Positions 35,514 through 45,127 of a stretch of 64,000 bases of DNA are shown in pieces. The stretch comes from an uncultured Gammaproteobacteria bacterium. GTDB lineage: Bacteria > Pseudomonadota > Gammaproteobacteria > Arenicellales > JAANXG01. The position numbers and the translations under genes are program-made. The DNA lies in NCBI GenBank assembly GCA_947258975.1, contig CAMYKK010000008.1, positions 48,925 through 112,924 of the forward strand, written 5' to 3'. Numbering within the stretch: the first letter of the stretch is position 1; every line of letters starts with the position of its first letter. The notes beneath the pieces were generated by a model. That model saw nothing but the letters and a program-made list of their open reading frames with translations. It was not told the DNA's origin and searched no databases.

Positions 35514-36956
35514 TTATCCCGAATTCTTGCGCGGCGTTATTGATGGCTTGTCGTGCCGGGCAAGCGGTGCGGCGGTCGGCAATACGTTGAATTTCCAGAG
35601 TGTGATGCGCTTTTCTTCTCCGGCGGTCGCTAACCAACGGCCGTCGCTGGAAACCGCTATCGACGCGATCGATTCCGCGTCACTATCCAACTTCTGCACC
35701 ACCTCGCCCGTCGCCACGTCCCAAACGCGCGCCTGCCCGTCTTCGGAACAGGAAATCAGATAGCGTCCGTTCGGGGTGTAAGCGAGGTCGCGAACCGGTG
35801 CCGTATGGCCCGGAATGCTGCGCTCCACGCGGCGCTTCGCGAGCGACCAGATGCGAATTTCCCGGTCTTTCCCCGCCGAGGCCACATAGCGGCCATCCGG
35901 CGAAAACGCCACCGTATTGACCGCATCGGTATGGCCTTTCAGAGCGGACAGTTCACGTCGATTGTGGGTGCGCCATAGTCGAATCGCGGAATCCAGCCCC
36001 CCGGATGCGATCATATCCCCGTCGGGGGCGAATGCCAGCGCGCGAAACCGGTGGGTTGCCGCGGGTAACTGTGCGATGAGGACACCCGAGAACGGGTCCC
36101 ATAGGTTGACCTGATTGTCGGCTCCCAGCGATGCAAGAATCAATCCGTCCGGCGAAAACTGCACCTGAGCGACACGGTCCCGGTGACCGAGAAAGGTGCG
36201 CATCTGCGCGCCGGTTTGCGGGTGCCATAACTTTACCGTGCGGTCCCAGCTCGAGGAGGCCAGCGAGTTTCCGTCCGGGGCAAAGCTGACATCGGACACG
36301 CTATCTACGTGTCCGGTCAGCGTGTAGAGCACCCTCCCGGTCGCGGTGTCCCACAGCTTGATGGTGTTGTCGTCACTACCCGTGGCCAGACGGTCGCCGC
36401 GTGGGGAGAAGGCCACGGTAAAGACGCCGCCCTTGTGTCCAGCCAGGGTGCGCGCTACGCTGAACACCGCAGGTCTTTGTTTGTTTTCCACCGCCGGTGA
36501 CTGTCTCGATGTAGCGGCGTCCCGGGCCCGCTTTTGCGGCAGATTGCCGATGCGATCGGCGAGATGTTCAACACGGTAGTTCAGTTGATCGACGTGCCCG
36601 CTGAGGCGCTTGAATTCGGCGATAATAAGCTGTCGTTCGTCCGCTAGGAGTTGCAGCCGCTCGAACAGCTTCTCCGGAGCGTAGGCCGGCGCGGAGTTGG
36701 GATCGATGCCCCCATTCTCGTTGTTTCCAGTTTGGGATGGCTTGGAGAGCACCAGCAAGTCCTGGAATTCAACTCGGATCGCGGCCAGCTCGCCGGTCTG
36801 TTCGTCCAGGCGCGTCCACAGCAAGGTATCCGCGCTACGGCCGCGGATTACGAGGGTCATGAGTACGGCCAGCACGGCTGCGGTGATTACCCACGCCGAC
36901 ATCGTGAACCACGGAATGTCGATTGCCTTCGAGGCCGGTTTACTTTGCGCTGTCAA
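35514..36956 (-). CDS. Membrane-anchored coiled-coil WD40 beta-propeller protein
   Basis: The 480-residue product has an N-terminal membrane segment (about 16-37, MSAWVITAAVLAVLMTLVI), a helical coiled-coil-like stalk (about 45-140), and then seven consecutive WD40 repeats (about 172-460). Each repeat has GH...V..V.FSPDG..LAS...D..I.LW-type spacing, with GH intact in five and degenerate in repeats 4 and 7. Seven repeats make a closed propeller, a protein-binding platform. The gene faces fliT and is antiparallel to every neighbour. The side of the membrane holding the propeller is not clear. I know of no WD40 protein with an assigned role in flagella at this locus. Confidence 0.9.
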   Translation of the reverse strand: MTAQSKPASKAIDIPWFTMSAWVITAAVLAVLMTLVIRGRSADTLLWTRLDEQTGELAAIRVEFQDLLVLSKPSQTGNNENGGIDPNSAPAYAPEKLFERLQLLADERQLIIAEFKRLSGHVDQLNYRVEHLADRIGNLPQKRARDAATSRQSPAVENKQRPAVFSVARTLAGHKGGVFTVAFSPRGDRLATGSDDNTIKLWDTATGRVLYTLTGHVDSVSDVSFAPDGNSLASSSWDRTVKLWHPQTGAQMRTFLGHRDRVAQVQFSPDGLILASLGADNQVNLWDPFSGVLIAQLPAATHRFRALAFAPDGDMIASGGLDSAIRLWRTHNRRELSALKGHTDAVNTVAFSPDGRYVASAGKDREIRIWSLAKRRVERSIPGHTAPVRDLAYTPNGRYLISCSEDGQARVWDVATGEVVQKLDSDAESIASIAVSSDGRWLATAGEEKRITLWKFNVLPTAAPLARHDKPSITPRKNSG

Positions 36957-37369
36957 ACTCTATTTCCCAACAAGCGAGTTACACGCGTTCCCGCGGGACA
37001 CCGTCAAAAAGACGGCGTTTGCTATCAATACGATACATGGATGCAATTTCCAGACCACTACCGCACAGATCGCGGTAAACCGCGGATATGCTGAATCGCT
37101 GGATGGCGCCGGCCTGAGGTGTGCCGCGGAGAAGAGCAATCCAGTTTGACAGTTGCGAGTTCTGTTGCTATTCCAAGTATAGGCGGGGGTTTATCCGACC
37201 CCTGTCGCTACAAGTAAACATTAGGTTTCCGTGTTCATGCAAAAGGGGGTGGCTTATCTTGGTTTTCAACGCCGTACCATCCTCATGCCGCGGGAGTTGC
37301 CGGTATCGTGCGTAGCGGAGTGGCACTGCCAATCATTATTCGCGGGTGGAATGACACGGAGACGGCCTC
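36957..37369. other. Divergent intergenic region between the WD40 gene and fleQ
   Basis: This 413-bp gap separates two divergent genes. A short hairpin (CCGTC-AAAAA-GACGG) lies at 37002-37016 in the WD40 leader. A minus-strand reading stretch of about 57 codons ends at 36979 but lacks a normal start codon until ATG 37038. No -24/-12 or sigma-28 promoter was found, consistent with fleQ being read from a housekeeping promoter that I could not place. Confidence 0.4.
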
Positions 37370-38656
37370 ATGACTGAACGGGGCATCCTGATTGTCGAAG
37401 GAAACAGTGAGCAACGGAAACGGATCGAGTGTCTGCTCTCGGCGATCAGCGACAACATAGTAGCCGCGGATTTTGACCACTTGCGGCGCATGACCGATCA
37501 GAGTCAGCATAAGTCACCATTGTGGGCGGAGGTTCAAGAGCTCATTGCAACGGCCAAACAAGAAAGCGGACAGTCTAAGCCGGTAAAGCGCTCCAAGGAT
37601 CATCGGTCTCCCGAGCTGTTCCGCTGTCTGGTTGGTTCCAGCCACGGTCTGATGCAGGTCAAGAAGGCGATCATGCAGGTTGCCGATTCGGATACCAACG
37701 TGATGTTGTTAGGTGAGTCGGGTACCGGTAAGGAAGTGGTGGCCCGGAACATTCATTATCACTCTCCCAGACGCGGGAGACCCTTTGTGCCGATTAATTG
37801 TGGAGCGATACCTTCCGAACTTCTCGAGAGCGAATTATTCGGTCATGAAAAGGGCGCCTTCACGGGTGCGATCTCCAGTCGGCGGGGCCGTTTCGAGATG
37901 GCTCAGGGCGGTACGCTGTTCCTGGATGAGATCGGTGATATGCCGTCCTCCATGCAGGTGAAGTTGCTGCGGGTACTGCAGGAACGTTGTTTCGAGCGGG
38001 TCGGCAGTGAAAAGACCGTCAAATCCGATGTACGGGTCATCGCGGCCACTCACCGCGACTTGGACAGTCAAATCGAGTCGGGAAAGTTCCGTGAGGACTT
38101 GTATTATCGATTGTGTGTTTTTCCGATTACCATTCCTCCACTGCGCGAACGAGTGGAGGATTTGAGCGCGCTGGTCGAGTGCCTGCTCGATCGGCTCAAG
38201 AACGAACGGCAAGCGAGAATCACGCTGACCGAGAGCGCGATGACCGCCTTACGCCGCTATCTTTGGCCTGGGAACGTCCGTGAATTAGCCAATTTGATCG
38301 AACGGCTACTGATCATGTATCCCAATCAACGCGTGGATATCGCCGATCTTCCGGGCAAGTACCGGCCGCATATCGAAATCGAGCAATTGGATCGCTCTGC
38401 GCCGGGCCATCATGCGGACAACTCGTTTTCTTGTCCGCAGCTTCCCGCCGGCGGGCTCGACCTCAGGCAGTACTTGGCGGACGTGGAGCGCTCGCTCATC
38501 GAGCAGGCGCTGGTGGAAGCCGATGGTGTCGTAGCCCGGGCCGCGGAGATTCTGAGAACGCGGCGCACCACACTGGTGGAAAAGATCCGCAAATACCAAC
38601 TGGAAGTAAACCCGCCCCGACGGGAATTTGACGGCCAGGTTGCCGTCAATTCCTAA
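37370..38656 (+). CDS. fleQ: FleQ/FlrA-type master flagellar regulator (sigma-54 activator)
   Basis: The 428-residue product belongs to the FleQ class. The AAA+ domain (about 90-325) has Walker A GESGTGKE at 115-122, GAFTGA at 162-167 for sigma-54 contact, and LFLDEIGD. The C-terminal Fis-type helix-turn-helix (about 368-410) reads [23 protein letters not shown]. The LFRCLVGSS stretch before the ATPase and NLIER after it match the c-di-GMP-contacting regions of Pseudomonas FleQ. The N-terminal region is only about 83 residues, against about 140 in Pseudomonas FleQ; it starts like a receiver ([15 protein letters not shown]) but is too short for one. It sits at the top of the flagellar hierarchy. 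Confidence 0.93.
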   Translation: MTERGILIVEGNSEQRKRIECLLSAISDNIVAADFDHLRRMTDQSQHKSPLWAEVQELIATAKQESGQSKPVKRSKDHRSPELFRCLVGSSHGLMQVKKAIMQVADSDTNVMLLGESGTGKEVVARNIHYHSPRRGRPFVPINCGAIPSELLESELFGHEKGAFTGAISSRRGRFEMAQGGTLFLDEIGDMPSSMQVKLLRVLQERCFERVGSEKTVKSDVRVIAATHRDLDSQIESGKFREDLYYRLCVFPITIPPLRERVEDLSALVECLLDRLKNERQARITLTESAMTALRRYLWPGNVRELANLIERLLIMYPNQRVDIADLPGKYRPHIEIEQLDRSAPGHHADNSFSCPQLPAGGLDLRQYLADVERSLIEQALVEADGVVARAAEILRTRRTTLVEKIRKYQLEVNPPRREFDGQVAVNS

Positions 38657-38684
38657 CCCCTTGTTCTGACTGCCCTTTCAATAT

Positions 38685-38700
38685 CGGCATCCTTCTTGCT
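38685..38700 (+). promoter_or_regulatory. Sigma-54 promoter for fleS-fleR
   Basis: CGGCATC-CTTC-TTGCT keeps the essential GG and GC exactly 10 bases apart, with two mismatches to the full consensus. Position between fleQ and fleS fits the known FleQ/sigma-54 control of fleSR in Pseudomonas. The leader would be about 118 bp. Confidence 0.72.
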
Positions 38701-38829
38701 TAGTACGTCATGGGGGTGCGATCAGGTACCGCCGCCGGCAACCGTCGCCACCAGAGCGCGTCGCATGATTGACGCGCTTCATGGAGACCCCGAATTCGCG
38801 GCAATAGGAACTGAAAAGCGTAAAGAATC

Positions 38830-40032
38830 GTGGCCGATACCGTTTCCAGCAAGGCGCAAAATTTGGAAGAGGCCTTCGCGACTTTTAACAGCGCATCCGG
38901 TGCGCTGGTGGACACCTACGACCAATTGACGGCGCAGGTCGCCAAGCTCGCGAACACGGTAGTGCGAGGGCAGGGCGGCGACAACACCGACTTGTGGCAC
39001 CATGTCACTCTCGCCTCGTGGTTTTCGAACCTGATCGACGCGCTCCCGATCGCATTAGTAGTGGTTGGCGGCGATGGTTATGTGCAACTTGCCAATCCAG
39101 TCGCGGAGCGATGGCTCGGGGAGGCACTGAGGGGCCAGGTATGGCGAGATCTACTGAGCAGAAGTTTTCGCACCTTGGAGGTTGAAGGACCGGAAATTTC
39201 GTTGGCGGATGGGCGCACGGTCACAATCTCGACTTGTCCCCTCGGACGTGAACCCGGGCAGATTGTCCTCATCCAGGATGTGACGGAAAACCGGCAGCTG
39301 CAGCAGCGCATCCTTCATTATCAGCGTCTATCCGCCATGGGGGACATGGCCGCGCGGCTCGCGCACCAAATTCGTACGCCGCTGTCGTCAGTGATGTTGT
39401 ATCTGTCACAACTGTCCACACCAGGCGGTGTGGCGGATCCTGCGAAACTGATCCGCAAGGGGCTCGACCGATTACATCATCTGAATGAAATTCTGAACGA
39501 CATGCTGCTGTTTTCGAGGGGTGGGACCCAGGTCACCGAGAATATCCGGGTTGGGGATTTGCTGAACGGGGTGGCGGACCAGAGCAAAGTGGTCGTGGGT
39601 GAGCGCGGATGCCGGCTCATCCTCGATGACGAGGCATGCGACGCGGTGATACGCGGGAGCCGTCCGCTGCTCATCAGCATGTTGCAGAATGTGGTGGACA
39701 ACGCCGTGGAGGCCTGCGGTCGAGGCGGTGAGCTGTGCATATCGAGCTGGAACGACGGCCCATATCACGTCGGCATTTCGCTACAGGACAACGGACCCGG
39801 AATCCCGCCGCACGCAAGGGAGCGGGTCTTCGAACCCTTTTTTACGACCCGAACCCAGGGAACCGGACTCGGTCTGGCCATCGTGCAAGCGATCGCCCAG
39901 GACCACAGGGCGGACGTCGATCTGCAGAGCTATCCCGGCGCGGGCACCAAGGTTCAATTCCGATTTCCCAAGCCCGCCCGGTATCGCGGCACGACCGCCG
40001 ATCCAGTCGCGGGCCTTGACGGTGGGCGATGA
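38830..40032 (+). CDS. fleS: FleS/FlrB sensor histidine kinase
   Basis: The 400-residue soluble kinase has a PAS-like domain (about 62-150, LIDALPIALVVVGGDGYVQLANPVAERWLG). The DHp H-box MAARLAHQIRTPLSSVMLYLSQL carries the phospho-accepting His179. The HATPase domain shows VVDNAVEACGRGGELC (N box), DNGPGIPP (G1), FEPFFTTRTQGTGLGLAIVQ (F/G2) and AGTKVQFRFP. No membrane segment is present, as in FleS. The start is GTG 38830 with a poor ribosome-binding site. It should phosphorylate FleR. Confidence 0.94.
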   Translation: MADTVSSKAQNLEEAFATFNSASGALVDTYDQLTAQVAKLANTVVRGQGGDNTDLWHHVTLASWFSNLIDALPIALVVVGGDGYVQLANPVAERWLGEALRGQVWRDLLSRSFRTLEVEGPEISLADGRTVTISTCPLGREPGQIVLIQDVTENRQLQQRILHYQRLSAMGDMAARLAHQIRTPLSSVMLYLSQLSTPGGVADPAKLIRKGLDRLHHLNEILNDMLLFSRGGTQVTENIRVGDLLNGVADQSKVVVGERGCRLILDDEACDAVIRGSRPLLISMLQNVVDNAVEACGRGGELCISSWNDGPYHVGISLQDNGPGIPPHARERVFEPFFTTRTQGTGLGLAIVQAIAQDHRADVDLQSYPGAGTKVQFRFPKPARYRGTTADPVAGLDGGR

Positions 40033-40068
40033 CTGGGTTCACGAGCGCGGTAATAAAAAGGAGCTTGA

Positions 40069-41418
40069 ATGGCTGAACCCAGAATAATGATTGTCGAGGA
40101 CGACGCCGATCTGCGGGAGGCATTATGCGATACCCTCGATATGGCCGGCTTCAATGTTGTGGCTGCCGCGGATGGATCGGCGGCGCTGCAGATGTTAGAC
40201 GAGCAGACGCCGCGGATGGTAGTCAGTGATGTCAAGATGGCGCCCATGGATGGGCACCACCTGCTGACCGAAATTCAACGCAGGCATCCTCAGATACCGG
40301 TCCTGTTGATGACCGCATTTGGAGATATCGAGCAGGCGGTGCGCGCGATGCAAGGAGGGGCGGTGGATTACCTGGTAAAACCGTTCGAGGCCGATGTGCT
40401 GATCAGCAGCGTTACACGCTATGTCTGTATGGATGACAGTGGCGCGAGTGACATCATTGCCGAAGACAGTAACAGCAAGCGGGTGTTGTCCTTGGCTGAT
40501 AAGGTCGCCGACAGCGAGGCAACCGTCTTGATTACCGGGGAAAGTGGCACGGGGAAAGAGGTCCTCGCGCGTTATGTACACCGCGTCTCGGGCAGGCGGG
40601 ATTGCCCCTTCGTCGCCGTCAATTGTGCTGCCATTCCGGACACCATGCTCGAAGCGACCTTGTTTGGACACCAAAAGGGCGCATTTACCGGAGCCTATCA
40701 AACGTGTCCCGGAAAATTTGAGCGCGCCCAGGGCGGCACGCTGTTGCTGGATGAAATCTCGGAGATGGATTTGGGGCTGCAGGCGAAGTTGTTGCGCGTA
40801 TTGCAGGAGCGTGAGGTGGAACGCCTGGGAGGCGCCAAGCTCATCGCGCTCGACGTCCGGGTGCTGGCGACGACGAACCGCACACTGCCCGTGGAAGTGG
40901 AAAACGGCCGCTTTCGGGAGGATCTTTACTACCGGTTGAACGTGTTTCCACTGCATCTGCCCCCACTGCGGGAGCGGCCGGGCGATATCCTGCCGTTGGC
41001 CGCATACTTCCTGAGGCGCCATGCTCAGGCGACGGGGAATGTGGTGCCCGCGTTAACTGAATCCGCAGAGCGCTGGTTGGTTGCGAATCGTTGGCCGGGC
41101 AACGTGCGCGAGCTCGAGAATCTCCTGCACCGAGCGCTGATTTTATCCACCGGACAACGCATCGACGTCGAAGATCTCAATTTGGACTTCGCCAGTGAAA
41201 CGCGGCATTCGCCAGCACGTGTACCCGGTGAAAACGCATCGAGCATGAGCCTCAACGACTATTTGAAGTCGCACGAGGAAGCGCACATCGCGGATACACT
41301 GAAGTCAGTGAATGGCAGCCGGGAGAAGGCTGCCAAGCGCCTGGGAATCAGTGCCCGCACGCTGCGCTATAAACTGGCCAAGATGCGTGACGAGGACGCA
41401 CCGCAGCCAAAGGTTTAG
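40069..41418 (+). CDS. fleR: FleR/FlrC response regulator, sigma-54 activator
   Basis: The 449-residue product has a complete receiver domain (1-120; acidic pair ED10-D12, phospho-acceptor Asp54 in VVSDVKM, Lys near 104 in VKPFEAD). The AAA+ domain (about 130-365) has GESGTGKE at 157-164, GAFTGA and LLLDEISEMD. The Fis-type DNA-binding end reads REKAAKRLGISARTLRYKLAKMR. FleR drives the hook/basal-body class of sigma-54 promoters, several of which are in this window. Confidence 0.95.
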   Translation: MAEPRIMIVEDDADLREALCDTLDMAGFNVVAAADGSAALQMLDEQTPRMVVSDVKMAPMDGHHLLTEIQRRHPQIPVLLMTAFGDIEQAVRAMQGGAVDYLVKPFEADVLISSVTRYVCMDDSGASDIIAEDSNSKRVLSLADKVADSEATVLITGESGTGKEVLARYVHRVSGRRDCPFVAVNCAAIPDTMLEATLFGHQKGAFTGAYQTCPGKFERAQGGTLLLDEISEMDLGLQAKLLRVLQEREVERLGGAKLIALDVRVLATTNRTLPVEVENGRFREDLYYRLNVFPLHLPPLRERPGDILPLAAYFLRRHAQATGNVVPALTESAERWLVANRWPGNVRELENLLHRALILSTGQRIDVEDLNLDFASETRHSPARVPGENASSMSLNDYLKSHEEAHIADTLKSVNGSREKAAKRLGISARTLRYKLAKMRDEDAPQPKV

Positions 41419-41445
41419 GTAAAGACGACGATTCGGGAGCTGAAA

Positions 41446-41766
41446 ATGTCAGATATCGACGTATCGCAGTTAATGAGCCAGATGCGGACCATGGCCGCGG
41501 CGGCGCGGACCGGTGACGCGGCGATCGGCGGCGCGGCGGACTCCCGGGAGTTCGCCGACGCATTGACCCATGCGATCAATCATGTAAACAAAACGCAAAC
41601 AATCGCGGCAAACATGGCGACCGCTTATGAATTGGGGGACGCAAACGTCAATATTTCGGAACTCATGATTGCGCTGCAAAAAGCGAACATATCTTTCCAG
41701 GCCATGCTCCAGGTCCGCAATAAACTGGTGGCCGCGTACCAGGAAGTCATGAGCCTGCAAATATAG
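41446..41766 (+). CDS. fliE: FliE, MS ring-rod junction protein
   Basis: The 106-residue product has the FliE helical C-terminus (FADALTHAINHVNKTQTIAANMATAYELGDANVNISELMIALQKANISFQAMLQVRNKLVAAYQEVMSLQI), the most conserved part of the family. It starts 27 bp after fleR, with no separate sigma-54 promoter visible in the gap, so read-through from fleSR is likely. Confidence 0.97.
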   Translation: MSDIDVSQLMSQMRTMAAAARTGDAAIGGAADSREFADALTHAINHVNKTQTIAANMATAYELGDANVNISELMIALQKANISFQAMLQVRNKLVAAYQEVMSLQI

Positions 41767-41849
41767 AAGATGCGCACAACCAGAAGCGAAATTCTTGAAA
41801 CTCAAATGAGGAAGTTGGGAGGTCCGCTTAGATCTCCAGCTAATATCTG

Positions 41850-43499
41850 ATGGCACAAGTCACACCTGAAGTTGTCACCGTTCCGGCTCGAGGTCTTGCC
41901 CAGCTGCCGGCGGTGAGACAGATCGCAATGATGATTGGGTTGGCGGCGAGTATCGCGCTCGGTTTCTGGATCGTCTTGTGGTCGAGAACCCCGTCCTATC
42001 AACCGCTGTATAGCAGTTTATCTCAGCAGGAGGCGGGAGAAATCATCGAGGCACTGCAAAAAGCCGATATTCCCTACAAGATAGACGAGGTCGCTGGTAG
42101 CGTGATGGTGCCCGGAGGAAGACTACACAGCGCACGCATCACGCTCGCGACAGACGGCTTGCCAAGAAGTTCCGCGGTGGGCTTCGAATTGATGGAGAAA
42201 TCAAAGAGCTTCGGTGCCAGCCAATTCATGGAATCAGCCCGCTATCAGCGGGCGATTGAAGGAGAGCTGGCGCGTTCTATCGCTAGTCTCACCAACGTCA
42301 AAAGCGCACGCGTCCATTTGGCGATTCCCAAACAATCCTCGTTTATCCGCGCGCGCAAGATTCCTAGTGCATCGGTCGTAATCAGCCTGTATGCGGGACG
42401 CCAACTCAATGAAGATCAATTGGCGGGCGTTGTCCATTTGGTCAGCTCGAGCATTTCGGAACTCCCTCCCGAGCGAGTGTCCGTAATTGACCAGCGGGGG
42501 CGTTTATTGACCGGCGCCAACGGCACCAAAGAGTTGGGTCTTAACCACCATCAGTTGTCTTATACACACCGGGTAGAACAGGGTTATGTCGAACGCATAG
42601 AGAATATTTTAACGCCTATCGTGGGCTTTGGCGGTATTCGCGCACAAGTGGTTGCAGATATCGATTTTACGGTTACGGAGAAGACCTCTGAAACATTCGA
42701 TCCGGATAAGCGCCAAGTACGAAGTGAGGCGGTCCAAAAGGAGGAACGGATCGGCACTGAATTGGCCATGGGAGTACCGGGCGCGTTGAGTAATCAGCCG
42801 CCGCCGGCGGGGACTACCGATCAGAGCAATACGACGATGGCAGCGGAAGGCGGCCAGTCGGGCGAGTCGGAGGCCACCACCGGTATGGCTTCAGAACGGC
42901 CGAAGACGAACAGTCAACGTTCCACCCGTAACTATGAGCTCGACAAAACGATCAGCCACACGAGGCTTTCCACTGGCGAGATTCGGCGCCTCTCGGTTGC
43001 GGTGGTCGTTGACGACAGATCGAAGAACAAATCCGCAGAGTCCTCAAGCGCGGAAAACATTGAGCGTTTCACCAATCTGGTTAAACAGGCAGTCGGTTTC
43101 AACGCAGCACGCGGTGATACGGTATCGGTAGTCAGCATTCCGTTTACGGCTCCCCAAAAGCCCGAACCTTTGCCGGAACCACCTCTTTGGGAGCAAGCCT
43201 GGGTGTTGGATCTGTTGAAACATCTGGTCGGTGCGACGGCGGTGCTGTTACTCATATTCTTTGTGTTGAAGCCTACCATGGGCGCATTAGCTGCGCGCGG
43301 CAACCGGCTCGAGGTCCTGCCCGGACAAGGTGGTCCGGGGGGAACCGCGGGTGGCGCACAACTCTCCGGACCTGCGGGGCTGCTCGGACAATCTGCTGGC
43401 AGCTATGAACAGGATCTCGAAACGGCACGGAGCATGGTGGCCAACGATCCAAAACGGGTCGCGCAGGTGGTTAAGGTGTGGGTAGGCGAGGATGGCTAG
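41850..43499 (+). CDS. fliF: FliF, MS-ring protein
   Basis: FliF makes the inner-membrane MS ring that houses the export gate. The 549-residue product has a first membrane segment at about 27-48 and the ring-building motif region YQPLYSSLSQQEAGEIIEALQKADIPYKIDEVAGSVMVPGGRLHSARITLATDGLPRSSAVGFELM. A Gly/Ser/Thr-rich stretch (about 310-355) and a second membrane segment (about 455-475, LVGATAVLLLIFFVLKP) follow. The C-terminal tail, QDLETARSMVANDPKRVAQVVKVWV, binds FliG. The reading frame overlaps fliG by eight bases. Confidence 0.97.
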   Translation: MAQVTPEVVTVPARGLAQLPAVRQIAMMIGLAASIALGFWIVLWSRTPSYQPLYSSLSQQEAGEIIEALQKADIPYKIDEVAGSVMVPGGRLHSARITLATDGLPRSSAVGFELMEKSKSFGASQFMESARYQRAIEGELARSIASLTNVKSARVHLAIPKQSSFIRARKIPSASVVISLYAGRQLNEDQLAGVVHLVSSSISELPPERVSVIDQRGRLLTGANGTKELGLNHHQLSYTHRVEQGYVERIENILTPIVGFGGIRAQVVADIDFTVTEKTSETFDPDKRQVRSEAVQKEERIGTELAMGVPGALSNQPPPAGTTDQSNTTMAAEGGQSGESEATTGMASERPKTNSQRSTRNYELDKTISHTRLSTGEIRRLSVAVVVDDRSKNKSAESSSAENIERFTNLVKQAVGFNAARGDTVSVVSIPFTAPQKPEPLPEPPLWEQAWVLDLLKHLVGATAVLLLIFFVLKPTMGALAARGNRLEVLPGQGGPGGTAGGAQLSGPAGLLGQSAGSYEQDLETARSMVANDPKRVAQVVKVWVGEDG

Positions 43500-44502
43500 T
43501 GCCGGGACGGAATCGGGTATTCGGCGTGCGGCAATTCTGCTGCGCGCGATCGGAGAAGACCATGCCTCAAAAGTTCTGCAGCACATGGGCGTCAAAGAAG
43601 TACAGGCAGTTAGCAGAGAGATGGTGGAATTGGAGTCAATACCTCCGGACAGAGTCAAGTACGTGCTTGGCAATCTACAAGAGACCATCGTCGGGCAAAC
43701 GGCGCTCGGCATCGGTAACGATTCGTATGTGCAGAAAGTCCTCGAGAAAACTCTTGGTCCCGAGAAGGCGGGAAGCCTACTCGAAAGTGTCCTCGACAAG
43801 AACGACAATGGCATCGGAGAACTGAATCTCTTAGATCCCGATACGGTCGCAGAGCTGTTACGGAACGAACATCCCCAGATTGTGGCGCTGGTTCTTAGTT
43901 CACTGGAGAGCAGCCAAGCAGCGAATGTATTGACCAATCTGCCCGAGGTCCTGCGGAGTGACGTGTTTATCCGTATTGCCAGGCTGGAAACCGTGCGTCC
44001 GAGCGCGCTTGAACAATTGAAGCAGACGCTGCTGAAGCGCTTTAAGGGACAGGCATCATCCGGATTCGCCAAGTCTCGTCTCGGCGGCGCGAAATGCGCG
44101 GCCGACCTGTTGAATGAACTAACCCCAAGTCAGCAAGACACGATGCAGGAGAAAATCCGTGAGATCGATGAAGAACTCGGTCATACCGTCGAAGAACTCA
44201 TGTTCGTTTTTGAAAATCTTGCCGATGTCGATGACCGAGGCATACAGCTCTTGTTGCGTGAATTGGAAATGGAACAACTTGTTGTCGCTCTAAAAGGATC
44301 CTCCGCACGGATCAAGGAGAAAATATTCAAGAATATGTCTCGGCGGGCCGCTGAGCTGTTGAAAGACGATCTGGAGGTGAAGGGACCCGTCCGGTTGAGC
44401 GAGGTGGAGGAAGCGCAAAAAGCCATTATTACCCGGGCACGGCAACTGGCGGATGACGGTTCGATAATAATGCCAGGGCGTGGTGGCGAGACGTATGTCT
44501 AA
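43492..44502 (+). CDS. fliG: FliG, rotor/switch protein
   Basis: FliG couples the stator to the C ring. The 336-residue product has ILLRAIGEDHASKVLQHMGVKEVQAVSREM at the N-terminus, the middle-domain EHPQIVALVLSSLES (EHPQ motif), and the torque helix FENLADVDDRGIQLLLRELEMEQLVVALKGSSARIKEKIFKNMSRRAAELLKDDLEVKGPVRLSEVEEAQKAI with its charged residues. Length is normal. It overlaps both fliF and fliH by eight bases. Confidence 0.98.
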   Translation: MASAGTESGIRRAAILLRAIGEDHASKVLQHMGVKEVQAVSREMVELESIPPDRVKYVLGNLQETIVGQTALGIGNDSYVQKVLEKTLGPEKAGSLLESVLDKNDNGIGELNLLDPDTVAELLRNEHPQIVALVLSSLESSQAANVLTNLPEVLRSDVFIRIARLETVRPSALEQLKQTLLKRFKGQASSGFAKSRLGGAKCAADLLNELTPSQQDTMQEKIREIDEELGHTVEELMFVFENLADVDDRGIQLLLRELEMEQLVVALKGSSARIKEKIFKNMSRRAAELLKDDLEVKGPVRLSEVEEAQKAIITRARQLADDGSIIMPGRGGETYV

Positions 44503-45127
44503 GATCATTGATGGAAACGAACTGGGATCGTGTGAGCGTTGGAACGCTCCCCAAGTCACCGACGTACCCACCGGCGGTAATTCAAAGACCGCTTCTGATC
44601 GATTAACCGTGCGCGATATCGAAGCAATTCAGCAGCGTGCCTATGAGGATGGTTTCCGCCTTGGCCATCAGGAAGGGCTGGATGCGGCAAGAAACAAGGC
44701 GCAATATCTCGATCAATTGTTAATGCGGCTTGATGAGCCCTTGATTGATTTGGATGAGCAGGTCATACAGGAACTGGTGACAATGGTTAAGGCGGTGACT
44801 CACCAGCTAGTGCGGCGGGAGATGAAGAGCGCCCCGGAGGGTATCGTCGCGATTATCCGCGAGGCGGTCGGCGTACTGCCAAGTAATGCGCGTGGTATAA
44901 ATATTCATTTGCATCCGGACGATGCCAGGCTGGTGCGCAGTATCTTGTCGATTGCCGAAGATCATCCAACCTGGCAGCTCATCGAAGATCCGGTTATGAC
45001 TCAGGGCGATTGCCGGATCGTAACGGAAAACTCGCAGGTTGATGCGACAGTCGAGGGAAGGCTGAATGCGGTGATATCCGCGATGTTGGGCGGCGAACGT
45101 GACGAGGATGATGTCTCCTTATCCTGA
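44495..45127 (+). CDS. fliH: FliH, export ATPase regulator
   Basis: The 210-residue product has the helical segment [33 protein letters not shown] (GxxxG-like helix) and the C-terminal region [17 protein letters not shown]...[38 protein letters not shown], typical of FliH/stator-type proteins. FliH anchors FliI to the C ring and gate. ATG 44495 overlaps the fliG stop by eight bases; this start has the usual spacing of the operon. Confidence 0.95.
   Translation: MSKIIDGNELGSCERWNAPQVTDVPTGGNSKTASDRLTVRDIEAIQQRAYEDGFRLGHQEGLDAARNKAQYLDQLLMRLDEPLIDLDEQVIQELVTMVKAVTHQLVRREMKSAPEGIVAIIREAVGVLPSNARGINIHLHPDDARLVRSILSIAEDHPTWQLIEDPVMTQGDCRIVTENSQVDATVEGRLNAVISAMLGGERDEDDVSLS

Noticed and set aside
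38821..38841. TAAAG followed by GCCGATAC, resembling a sigma-28 promoter at the fleS start
   Set aside because: Only seven bases separate the elements instead of 15, and the sequence overlaps the start codon of fleS.
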